40,764 nucleotides of DNA from a virus, in the IMG/VR virus record IMGVR_UViG_3300049460_000379, positions 1-40,764 of that record; one strand, written 5' to 3'. The notes beneath the pieces were generated by a model. It made no database searches. It was not told where the DNA came from and saw only the letters and a program-made list of their open reading frames with translations. Made by a program: the position numbers and the translations under genes. Below are positions 33,168-39,766 of this stretch, piece after piece. The stretch's first letter is position 1. Each line of letters starts with the position of its first letter.

Positions 33168-33490
33168 GCGCCCAACCCGACTACGCAGCGTGGGCCGTCG
33201 CTCAGTACCTAGAGCAGCAGGCCGAGGCCGAAGCCGAACGTGATCGCCTCAACAAGCAGATCGCCACGGAACTCCGCAGCCGCGAGACGTGGGAGCTGGG
33301 CGCCTACGAGGCAACGATGGAGCGCCCAGGTCGTCCCAATCCGATCCTCGATCTTCTCATGGCCGAAGACTTCACCGAGGCCGGTCGGATGATCCACCAC
33401 TACATCACCACGGTCTACGCGAAAGACCAGGCCGAGGTTGCCATCCACCGACAGGACGAGGACGCGGCCAATGACTTCGCTATCGGTTAG
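33164..33490 (+). CDS. Hypothetical 108-aa early protein ending at a genuine TAG
   Basis: ATG 33164 in an ATGA overlap. Long helix with coiled-coil character (AVAQYLEQQAEAEAERDRLNKQIA), then ILDLLMAEDFTEAGRMIHHYI. The stop is TAG 33488-33490; six codons later comes TAA. If the phage tRNA were active, a six-residue tail would be added, harmless by length. This is the clearest early gene that uses TAG as its stop. Confidence 0.68.
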   Translation: MSAQPDYAAWAVAQYLEQQAEAEAERDRLNKQIATELRSRETWELGAYEATMERPGRPNPILDLLMAEDFTEAGRMIHHYITTVYAKDQAEVAIHRQDEDAANDFAIG

Positions 33491-33534
33491 CTACTGGAAG
33501 GGTCCGGCTAAGGCTTGCGGTATCGCGCTGTCCA

Positions 33535-33564
33535 TTGACCTTTTCGTCTTCTTCGTAATACGAA
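33535..33564 (+). promoter_or_regulatory. Possible promoter with palindrome before the 33.6 kb gene
   Basis: TTGACC (33535-33540) and TAATAC (33556-33561), spacer 15, or ATACGA with spacer 17. The palindrome TTCGT-AAT-ACGAA (33552-33564) covers the -10, and AAGGGG follows as a ribosome site. Moderate match only. Confidence 0.42.
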
Positions 33565-33582
33565 TCTTTTAAGGGGTATCGC

Positions 33583-34227
33583 ATGGCTAAGAAAAATGAC
33601 GCACCGGCACCGACCATCGTCGCCTACAAGGGCTTTGACGAGAACATGAAGTGCCGTGGCTATCAGTACGAGGTCGGTAAGTCGTATGAACACAAGGGTG
33701 AAGTTGCGGCGTGCTCGGGTGGATTCCACGCCTGCGAATACCCGTTGCATGTTCTCCAGTACTACAAGCCTGGAACATCGCGCTTCGCCATCGTCGAACA
33801 GAGCGGCGAACTGTCCCGCCACGGCGATGACACGAAGGTCGCCAGCTCCAAGATTACGGTCAAGGCCGAAATCAATCTCGCTGGCCTCATCAAGGCGTCG
33901 ATTGATTACACGACCAGCCGCGCAAAACCCGCTACTGGAAGTTCGTCCAAGGCTAAGAATGGTTCGGCCGTTAACTCGGGCGACTCCGGTGCAGCGACCG
34001 CCTCGGGCGACTCCGGTGCAGCGACCGCCTCGGGCGACTACGGTGCAGCGACCGCCTCGGGCTACTCCGGAAAAGTCCTAGGCAAAGAAGGTTGCGCCCT
34101 GTTCCTTGTCGAGCGGAACACCAGTAACGCCATCGTCGCCGTGTGGGCCGGAATTTCCGGACGTGACGGCATCAAGCCGGACACATGGTATCGGCTCAAA
34201 GACGGTAAGCCGGTCGAGTTCAACTAA
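33583..34227 (+). CDS. DUF7666-like protein with SGDxGAATA repeats
   Basis: 214 aa. The N-terminal domain reads IVAYKGFDENMKCRGYQYEVGKSYEHKG and CSGGFHACEYPLHVLQYY, a phage domain of unknown role. It is followed by three GDSGAATAS/GDYGAATAS nonapeptides and a C-terminal strand region (GCALFLVERN, GIKPDTWYRLKDGKP). Preceded by AAGGGG. Similar repeats with the same N-terminal domain occur in many phages. TAG-free. Confidence 0.78.
   Translation: MAKKNDAPAPTIVAYKGFDENMKCRGYQYEVGKSYEHKGEVAACSGGFHACEYPLHVLQYYKPGTSRFAIVEQSGELSRHGDDTKVASSKITVKAEINLAGLIKASIDYTTSRAKPATGSSSKAKNGSAVNSGDSGAATASGDSGAATASGDYGAATASGYSGKVLGKEGCALFLVERNTSNAIVAVWAGISGRDGIKPDTWYRLKDGKPVEFN
33979..34059 (+). repeat. Three tandem 27-bp coding repeats
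   Basis: Units at 33979, 34006 and 34033 encode GD(S/Y)GAATAS; a partial fourth follows. In frame within the DUF7666-like gene. Confidence 0.95.
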
Positions 34228-34336
34228 CGCAACGGTAGCTGGTGCCGTACTCCTGGGTTCCCGCGCGTGTCCTCACACCAGTAACGCGCAACTTATTCCA
34301 ACACGGAGCAGGCCCGTCAGTCCTGCGGAGACACAG

Positions 34337-34408
34337 ATGCCATCCGATAGCGAGCAATACGCCGCTGAGCAGTATCCGGACGATGAAGAAGCAATAGACG
34401 AGGGCTAG
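34337..34408 (+). CDS. Possible 23-aa acidic peptide before the erf gene
   Basis: ATG 34337 after a GGAG, MPSDSEQYAAEQYPDDEEAIDEG, stop TAG 34406-34408. Read-through would add two codons and stop in an ATGA overlap with erf. Very short, so uncertain. The bases 34228-34336 show no other feature. Confidence 0.35.
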   Translation: MPSDSEQYAAEQYPDDEEAIDEG

Positions 34409-34410
34409 AA

Positions 34411-35082
34411 ATGAACCTGCAAAGTGAAAGCATTGACCAGATCGTACCGGCACTCATTAAGGCCAAGGCGTCGTTCAAGGCGGCTGTAAAGGACGCCAGT
34501 AACCCGCACTTCAAATCCAAGTATGTGTCTCTGGATGGCGTGATTGATGCCATCGACGGGGCGCTGCTTGAGAACGGTATTTTCCAGACTCAGCCGACCG
34601 CGATGCCCGAGGGCGGGAAGACCGTCCTGCATACAAGGCTCCTGCATGTGTCGGGACAGTGGCTCGGTGGAGAGTATCCGATTCACCCGATCAAGAACGA
34701 CCCTCAGGCCGAGGGTTCGGCACTCACCTATGCCCGACGCTACGCTCTCATGGCGTTGGCAGGAATCGCGCCAGAGGACGACGACGGCAATGCCGCCAGC
34801 AAGGCATCTGGGAAGCCGCAGGCTAGACAGGTAGCTGGTACGCCTACCGAGGGCGCGTGGGAGGCCATGGGCGAGGAAGAACAAGCCTTCCTGGCGGATA
34901 TCGCCAAACAGGCTATCGGTCTCCTCGCGAGCGATGACGCTATCGCCGCGCATGACCACATCCAGTCACAGAACCTCAACTCCGACGAGAAGATTGCCCT
35001 GTGGACCCGCTTTGATAGCAAGCAGCGTAGTGCACTCAAGCGTGCTGACGCTGCCGCTAAAACTCAGAAGGAAGCCGCCTAA
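34411..35082 (+). CDS. erf: Erf-family single-strand annealing protein
   Basis: 223 aa. IVPALIKAKASFKAAVKDASNPHFKSKYVSLDGVIDAI, then YPIHPIKNDPQAEGSALTYARRYALMALAGI and EDDDGN are the ERF-family signatures. It anneals complementary single strands in phage recombination and in circularisation of terminally redundant DNA. Directly followed by SSB. TAG-free. Confidence 0.92.
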   Translation: MNLQSESIDQIVPALIKAKASFKAAVKDASNPHFKSKYVSLDGVIDAIDGALLENGIFQTQPTAMPEGGKTVLHTRLLHVSGQWLGGEYPIHPIKNDPQAEGSALTYARRYALMALAGIAPEDDDGNAASKASGKPQARQVAGTPTEGAWEAMGEEEQAFLADIAKQAIGLLASDDAIAAHDHIQSQNLNSDEKIALWTRFDSKQRSALKRADAAAKTQKEAA

Positions 35083-35513
35083 TGTCTATCAACTTTTCAG
35101 ATTGCGGTCGCGTCGGAAAAGACGCCGTAACACGCCATACCGGCAACGGCGAACCGGTTACGGGCTTCTCCGTAGCCATCGATTCCGGCTTCGGCGACAA
35201 GAAGGTAACGATATGGCTGGACTGCTCCGCTTGGGGTAAGCGCTATGAAGGCGTCGCACCGTATCTCGTCAAGGGTTCGCAGGTGTTCGTCCAGGGCGAA
35301 CTCGGGACGCGTGAACATGAAGGCAAGACGTACATCACACTGCGCGTGGCTGATCTGAAGCTGGTTGGCGGAAAGCAGACGAGTGAATCGTCCGAGCCTC
35401 GCCAGGCACGTCCTACCCCGCAGCGCTCGGCACCCTCTCGTGACGCCAGCTACGCCGACGTGGACTCCGACGAGATTCCTTTCCTGTCATTCCGCCGCAA
35501 GTCTTACTACTGA
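35082..35513 (+). CDS. ssb: Single-stranded DNA-binding protein
   Basis: 143 aa, starting in a TAATG overlap with erf. OB-fold pattern NFSDCGRVGKDAVTRHTGNGEPVTGFSVAI, WLDCSAWGKRYEGVAPYLVKGSQVFVQGEL and TYITLRVADLKLVG. The acidic tip DSDEIPF is not at the end but is followed by nine more residues (LSFRRKSYY), unlike bacterial SSB. TAG-free. Confidence 0.92.
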   Translation: MSINFSDCGRVGKDAVTRHTGNGEPVTGFSVAIDSGFGDKKVTIWLDCSAWGKRYEGVAPYLVKGSQVFVQGELGTREHEGKTYITLRVADLKLVGGKQTSESSEPRQARPTPQRSAPSRDASYADVDSDEIPFLSFRRKSYY

Positions 35514-35523
35514 GGACACCCCA

Positions 35524-36057
35524 GTGAGCGAGAGGAAATGGACGAGGGGGCCGTGGAAAGTCACCTACGACAAAAACGGAACGGTTCGCATTGGACCGTC
35601 CCATAACTGCACGGTTGCAGTGGTCTGGTTTGCGCCGCATGGAGACAGTAACGCCAACGCCCGCCTAGCAGCCTCCGCGCCCGACCTTTACGAGCAGCTG
35701 AAGCACCTCTATCGCGGCTACGTCAACTTGCTCGAAACGGCCCGTGACAAGATTGTTGAACTCGGTGGTCCATGTGACCGGCTGGAAGAACTTGAAGTAG
35801 CCGACCCCTATCTAGCCAAAGCCCGCGCCGCCCTCCAGCGTGCCGAGGGGGGAAGTATGAGCGCGGATGTGATGGTCCCGGACGGCGGCGTGTGTTCATG
35901 CGGTGACCCCGAATGCATGCACTACAACGATGTCCCTGCCTACTGGTTATCTGACCAGAGCGGCGGTTCGTTCGATGAAATGACGGCTGGGCAGGCATAC
36001 CGTAAAGGGTGGAATGACTGTCGCGACGCCAAGATCGCCGCCAGGGAGACGAAGTGA
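35524..36057 (+). CDS. Phage protein with ANARLAASAPDL motif and C-terminal GWN motif
   Basis: 177 aa from GTG 35524. TRGPWKVTYDKNGTVRIGP, AVVWFAPHGDSNANARLAASAPDLYEQLKHL is a common phage early-protein head. A CSCGDPECMH segment may bind metal. The end, AYRKGWNDCRDAKIAA, is shared with two later operon genes. An internal ATG at 35858 may also be used. Function unknown. Confidence 0.7.
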   Translation: MSERKWTRGPWKVTYDKNGTVRIGPSHNCTVAVVWFAPHGDSNANARLAASAPDLYEQLKHLYRGYVNLLETARDKIVELGGPCDRLEELEVADPYLAKARAALQRAEGGSMSADVMVPDGGVCSCGDPECMHYNDVPAYWLSDQSGGSFDEMTAGQAYRKGWNDCRDAKIAARETK

Positions 36058-36058
36058 A

Positions 36059-36481
36059 ATGAGCATTGATGAGTTCAGCGAAGGCGACATCCTGTACCGG
36101 ATCAACTCGCAGTGCCTCGTTGGTGGAATATCCGACGAGGATTTCCGGAACAACGCTCAAAGCCTACTTGAGGACATACGCGGCTATTTCATGGGCCGCT
36201 ATGAAGTGATGGCCGAGTTTCGTCCTCCGCAGATGGACGGATGTATCGCATGCCACGACGACCTCAACGCCCGCATTGCCGAACTCACCTCAGAATTAAG
36301 TGCAACATTACTGGCACTTGAGGTTTGCCAAGATAGCAGGACCGAACTCACCGCCGAGGTGGCCCGGTACAAGAAGGCTCTTGAAATCATTGCCCAGTAC
36401 GACGATGGGTACGCCATCCCAGCTAACGACGGCTCGACGCGTATCGACATCGCCCGCAACGCGCTGAAGGATGGGGTGTGA
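36059..36481 (+). CDS. Hypothetical 140-aa coiled-coil protein
   Basis: ATG 36059, one base after the previous stop. The middle has CIACHDDLNARIAELTSELSATLLALEV and ELTAEVARYKKALEI, a coiled coil, and the end DGSTRIDIARNALKDG is typical of small phage early ORFs. Unrecognised. Confidence 0.68.
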   Translation: MSIDEFSEGDILYRINSQCLVGGISDEDFRNNAQSLLEDIRGYFMGRYEVMAEFRPPQMDGCIACHDDLNARIAELTSELSATLLALEVCQDSRTELTAEVARYKKALEIIAQYDDGYAIPANDGSTRIDIARNALKDGV

Positions 36482-36684
36482 ATACTTGGCCTGATGGTAA
36501 GCGGCGTGCGATGGAGCAGTCCGAGCATGAGTCTTGGAATGCATCGAACTATCCCGGTACTCGTCAGGTATGCCACCAGTGCAGTGAGCCGACTGGTCGC
36601 TGCGAGGAAGATGGGTTGTGGAACGACGATGGCGAACCTCTCTGCGAGGAATGCTATGCCAACCAGATTGAGGTGGACGAATGA
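36478..36684 (+). CDS. 68-aa zinc-finger-like protein
   Basis: GTG 36478 overlaps the previous stop. CHQC and CEEC pairs near residues 32 and 57 fit one zinc site in an acidic context. Ends in an ATGA overlap. Confidence 0.66.
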   Translation: MNTWPDGKRRAMEQSEHESWNASNYPGTRQVCHQCSEPTGRCEEDGLWNDDGEPLCEECYANQIEVDE

Positions 36685-37031
36685 ACGACACGAAGGTGGT
36701 TAGGTACGAGCCAGAGATCAAGTACGAAGGTCTCGGCCATATGTCAAAGTCCACGATGATGGAATACAACAACGGCGCCTACGTCACCCACGCCGACTAC
36801 AGGGCGCTTGAGGAAGACAGGGACATGTGGTTCCGCGATCACGGAATCGTTGAGACCGAACTGCGAGAAGCACGGGAAGAACTTGCGGCGCTGCGGGTTA
36901 GGGTTGGGCAGCTTCCGGACGCTCGGCCTGAGTCGGAAGACATAAACGAAGATACTCTCGCATCCGGATATGACGCAGGTTGGAACCGTTATAGAGAGGC
37001 CGCTCTAGTCGCGCTTGGAGAAGTGAAGTGA
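36681..37031 (+). CDS. Hypothetical 116-aa coiled-coil protein with C-terminal GWN motif
   Basis: ATG 36681 (ATGA). Coiled coil RALEEDRDMWFRDHGIVETELREAREELAALRVRV, then LASGYDAGWNRYREAALVAL at the end, the same motif as in the genes at 35524 and 37485. Unknown role. Confidence 0.67.
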   Translation: MNDTKVVRYEPEIKYEGLGHMSKSTMMEYNNGAYVTHADYRALEEDRDMWFRDHGIVETELREAREELAALRVRVGQLPDARPESEDINEDTLASGYDAGWNRYREAALVALGEVK

Positions 37032-37222
37032 TCGCTGAAGGTTACTCGATGGACCTCTACTGTCGTAATGAAGACGTAGACCATCCGTTTAACTACTTCC
37101 CCCACAACTTCTATGGACGAAATAGGGCGGAGGTTAGGCGCGATGCGCGGGCTATGGGCTGGGTATTCCACAAGGATCGTGAAGTGACCTGCCCGCTTTG
37201 CAACCCACGGAGAAAGTCATGA
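37028..37222 (+). CDS. 64-aa protein with CPLC motif
   Basis: GTG 37028 in a GTGA overlap. Aromatic N-terminus (DHPFNYFPHNFYGRNRAEVRRDARAMGW) and CPLC at the end. A small zinc-ribbon half is possible. Confidence 0.63.
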   Translation: MIAEGYSMDLYCRNEDVDHPFNYFPHNFYGRNRAEVRRDARAMGWVFHKDREVTCPLCNPRRKS

Positions 37223-37488
37223 CCCACTACCCGCCCAACCAGCTACGGAAGATGGCCGACGATCTCGCTCATGACCTTGGCGGCGATGGCATGTATTCCG
37301 AAGCCCTCCGCCAAGCGGCCGACGACTGTGAGCGGTTGGATTGGATCGCTCGCAACTTCCGTACTTGCTCATTGGATATGGGAGGTCAGCATCGATACGG
37401 ACCATCCGCCGAAATCGGGAATCTTCGAGGACCGACATTCATCGAAGCGGTAGACACCGCCCGCACCCCCAAGGAGCAGAAGAAATGA
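37219..37488 (+). CDS. Hypothetical 89-aa early protein
   Basis: ATG 37219 (ATGA overlap). LRKMADDLAHDLGGDGMYSEALRQAADDCERLDWIARN is a helical phage-type pattern, followed by DTARTPKEQKK. Unknown function. Confidence 0.66.
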   Translation: MTHYPPNQLRKMADDLAHDLGGDGMYSEALRQAADDCERLDWIARNFRTCSLDMGGQHRYGPSAEIGNLRGPTFIEAVDTARTPKEQKK

Positions 37489-37913
37489 TAGACGTAGATT
37501 CGCTGGCGAACGAGATTCGCCGAGTTGACGGAGCGCATTCTCTTGGCGCTGGTGCGCTTGCTGAGGCGCTGATGCCATTCGTCACCGCCCACCTATCCCA
37601 ACCCCAGCCCGTTGCGCATGGGGAGGCTGTGGCTTGGCAGTTCCGTAACGTCATCAAGGGTGAGGTTGGCGGATGGCACGATATTGATCGCCAATTCGCT
37701 GAAGACCCGAAGCATGACGACGACCCGACTATAGAGATTCGCCGACTGTACGCAGCCACGCCCACCATCCCCGCCGGCCGCAGGGTCGTGCCTGACGCCC
37801 TTCCTGACGATGCGGTGATCTTCGGAGACGATGACGACGACGGTTATCGTATGGGCTGGAATGCTTGCCGTAACGCCATGCTCGCCGCATCACCTTCCGC
37901 CGGGGGTGTGTGA
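37485..37913 (+). CDS. Hypothetical 142-aa protein with C-terminal GWN motif
   Basis: ATG 37485 (ATGA overlap). ANEIRRVDGAHSLGAGALAEALMPFV at the start; middle AVAWQFRNVIKGEVGGWHDIDRQF; the acidic run DDDDDGYRMGWNACRNAMLAA carries the GWN motif. Related heads and tails occur in many phage early proteins. Confidence 0.68.
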   Translation: MIDVDSLANEIRRVDGAHSLGAGALAEALMPFVTAHLSQPQPVAHGEAVAWQFRNVIKGEVGGWHDIDRQFAEDPKHDDDPTIEIRRLYAATPTIPAGRRVVPDALPDDAVIFGDDDDDGYRMGWNACRNAMLAASPSAGGV

Positions 37914-38212
37914 TGGACGGAACGTGGATCATCTGGTTCGCCTCGGTTCTCATCGCTGGCATGGTCGGATACAGCATGGCGGCTGAGACGAAGAAGGAAA
38001 AGCAGGCTCGCGGGTGGACCGTTCTTGAGACGCTATCCAACGGTCACAACCGTACCGCTTGCCGTCTCCTTGGCGAAGCGTTGGAGATTCGCAACGACGG
38101 CGACGACGTTGGAGAGTTTGTGGAGTGGGCGGTCAATGAAGCCTATGTGGCCGAGAAGAAGCTGGACCTTGCATACAGGGCGCAAATCCTCGACCGGAGA
38201 CTGAAGCCATGA
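37913..38212 (+). CDS. 99-aa single-pass membrane protein
   Basis: ATG 37913 (TGATG overlap; GTG 37910 is the alternative). One membrane helix WIIWFASVLIAGMVGYSMA, then a soluble helical part (HNRTACRLLGEALEIRNDGDDVGEF). Function unknown. Confidence 0.66.
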   Translation: MDGTWIIWFASVLIAGMVGYSMAAETKKEKQARGWTVLETLSNGHNRTACRLLGEALEIRNDGDDVGEFVEWAVNEAYVAEKKLDLAYRAQILDRRLKP

Positions 38213-38487
38213 CCACCAGCGTCACAGATGATCAAGTCCGAGCCGCTTTCGAAGAATGGAAGGTACGTTGCGGTCTGACCAAAAAATCAAACAGCCTCGA
38301 CTCGTATAAGAGTTCATTTTCTGAGGGATACAAAGCCGCCCTCCGCAGCCAGGGCAAGGTGGTGAATCTTGGCGACCTTCTCGCACTACGCGAAGAAGTC
38401 CGGGTGCAAGCAAGCCTGAAAGACCACTACGCCGATTGGGAAGAAACCGAGCGCATGTTTACCGCCATCATCGGCGAGGGGGATTGA
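38209..38487 (+). CDS. Hypothetical 92-aa early protein
   Basis: ATG 38209 (ATGA overlap). VTDDQVRAAFEEWKVRCGLTKK, YKSSFSEGYKAALRS, a pattern often seen in phage early ORFs. Unknown. Confidence 0.66.
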   Translation: MTTSVTDDQVRAAFEEWKVRCGLTKKSNSLDSYKSSFSEGYKAALRSQGKVVNLGDLLALREEVRVQASLKDHYADWEETERMFTAIIGEGD

Positions 38488-38488
38488 G

Positions 38489-38656
38489 GTGAGTGAATAC
38501 AAGATCGTCGAATCTGACTCACCCTCGCATTTGGGGTTCAAGGTTGAGTCCTATCTCCGGAGCGGTTGGAAGGTTGCTGGCGGAATGACTGTCGTTGGCA
38601 ATCGATATATGCAGGCAATCGTTTACGAAGAACCGCCGAAAGGAGGTGGTCAGTGA
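38489..38656 (+). CDS. 55-aa DUF1737-like protein
   Basis: GTG 38489, one base after the previous stop. YKIVESDSPSHLGFKVESYLRSGWKVAGG and RYMQAIVY match the DUF1737 pattern (Y-K-I-V...G-W...G-G...Y-x-Q-A-x-V). Function unknown. Ends GTGA with the next start. Confidence 0.72.
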   Translation: MSEYKIVESDSPSHLGFKVESYLRSGWKVAGGMTVVGNRYMQAIVYEEPPKGGGQ

Positions 38657-39045
38657 GCATGAGTGAATTCCGGAAGCACGGCGAAATGTTGCGCGATGAG
38701 AGGCGCGGATCACCGGCTATAAAGCGTCAGACTGACGCCGCAAAGAAGCTATTTGCAACCCATTCGGAGGTGTCCATGAGCATGGTTGAGGAATTGAAGG
38801 AACTCCAAGCGATGATCCGCATTCAGGGTCACATCGATGCGTGCGCTATTGCCGCATTCGACTTCCTTCGCAACCACGGCCAGGCGCTGGTTGAGGCTAT
38901 TGCCGATGCGGAGCGTTATCGGTGGCTGAGGGACCTTGCTGGCAATGACATCCTTGAGGAACTAAAGGTGAAGTTTCATCCCACCGAGTTCGATTCCACC
39001 ATCGACCTCGACCGAACCAAGGCCGGGGCGGGAGGTGGGGCGTGA
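38653..39045 (+). CDS. Hypothetical 130-aa protein
   Basis: GTG 38653 (GTGA overlap) or ATG 38659. Helical, with AIADAERYRWLRDL, a recurrent block of phage early proteins, and a Gly-rich end. Unknown. Confidence 0.65.
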   Translation: MSMSEFRKHGEMLRDERRGSPAIKRQTDAAKKLFATHSEVSMSMVEELKELQAMIRIQGHIDACAIAAFDFLRNHGQALVEAIADAERYRWLRDLAGNDILEELKVKFHPTEFDSTIDLDRTKAGAGGGA

Positions 39046-39263
39046 ACGGACCCATCAAGACCTTTCGAATATCCGGCGAAGACCTTGCCATCCTTGAGCG
39101 AGCCGTCCCCGTCATGCACGAAGCGATATCGAACATGCCAGCCGTTTACTTCCGCCCCGACGTTCAGGTAGCCATGGAGGAATCCAAGCGGATACTCAGC
39201 GATGTCAGGTGGGACAATGGGCTTTTTCTTGAGATCGAGACGAATGTGGGGGGTGGGGCGTGA
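39042..39263 (+). CDS. Hypothetical 73-aa protein
   Basis: GTG 39042 (GTGA overlap). IKTFRISGEDLAILERAVPVMHEAI, then VQVAMEESKRILSDV: one sheet and two helices predicted by eye. Unknown. Confidence 0.64.
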   Translation: MNGPIKTFRISGEDLAILERAVPVMHEAISNMPAVYFRPDVQVAMEESKRILSDVRWDNGLFLEIETNVGGGA

Positions 39264-39418
39264 TGGGTATGGCATTCATGATCGCTGGCCTCATTACCTG
39301 CCTGTGCGGGGGCGTCCACGCAGCAATCAACTTCGACAACAGCGGCGGTGACATCTACTGCTCCGGGGCCGGTCTAGTGGCCATCTCCTTCATTCCACTT
39401 TTCGTGTGGAACATCTGA
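39263..39418 (+). CDS. 51-aa two-pass membrane protein
   Basis: ATG 39263 (or GTG 39260). MGMAFMIAGLITCLCGGVHAAI and AGLVAISFIPLFVW form two hydrophobic segments around an acidic loop. Unknown. Confidence 0.6.
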   Translation: MGMAFMIAGLITCLCGGVHAAINFDNSGGDIYCSGAGLVAISFIPLFVWNI

Positions 39419-39427
39419 GGACTTCCC

Positions 39428-39766
39428 ATGGGTGCTGCAGAGAAGCTACCGCAGTTGCATTCCGAAGCCGAGGCGGCTGAATACCTTGGCGTGACCGAGC
39501 TGACCATCTACCGGTGGCGTAAGCGCGGGCTCATCGCCTGCATCATGGTAGGCAAGTCGCCCCGCTACACCGACCAGCACATCACTGACTACCTCAAGGC
39601 CCGCGAATGCCAAGCTTCAAACTCGGCCCCTATTCCATTGAACGGCGCAAGGGCACCGCGAACTGGCAACGGGCATGGCTCGACGACCGAGGGGTCAAGC
39701 AACGCGCTTCTCTTGGCACACCAGATTTTGAAGAAGCGAAAGGAAGACTCGCAGAGTGGTTCGTAG
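39428..39766 (+). CDS. Excisionase-like MerR/HTH_17 protein
   Basis: 112 aa. Winged helix-turn-helix SEAEAAEYLGVTELTIYRWRKRGLIACIMVGKSPRYTDQHITDYL is the HTH_17/Xis type. The C-terminal 53 residues overlap the integrase start in another frame and look like a Ser/Gly-rich tail. Likely directs excision together with the integrase at the attP beyond it. TAG-free. Confidence 0.78.
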   Translation: MGAAEKLPQLHSEAEAAEYLGVTELTIYRWRKRGLIACIMVGKSPRYTDQHITDYLKARECQASNSAPIPLNGARAPRTGNGHGSTTEGSSNALLLAHQILKKRKEDSQSGS

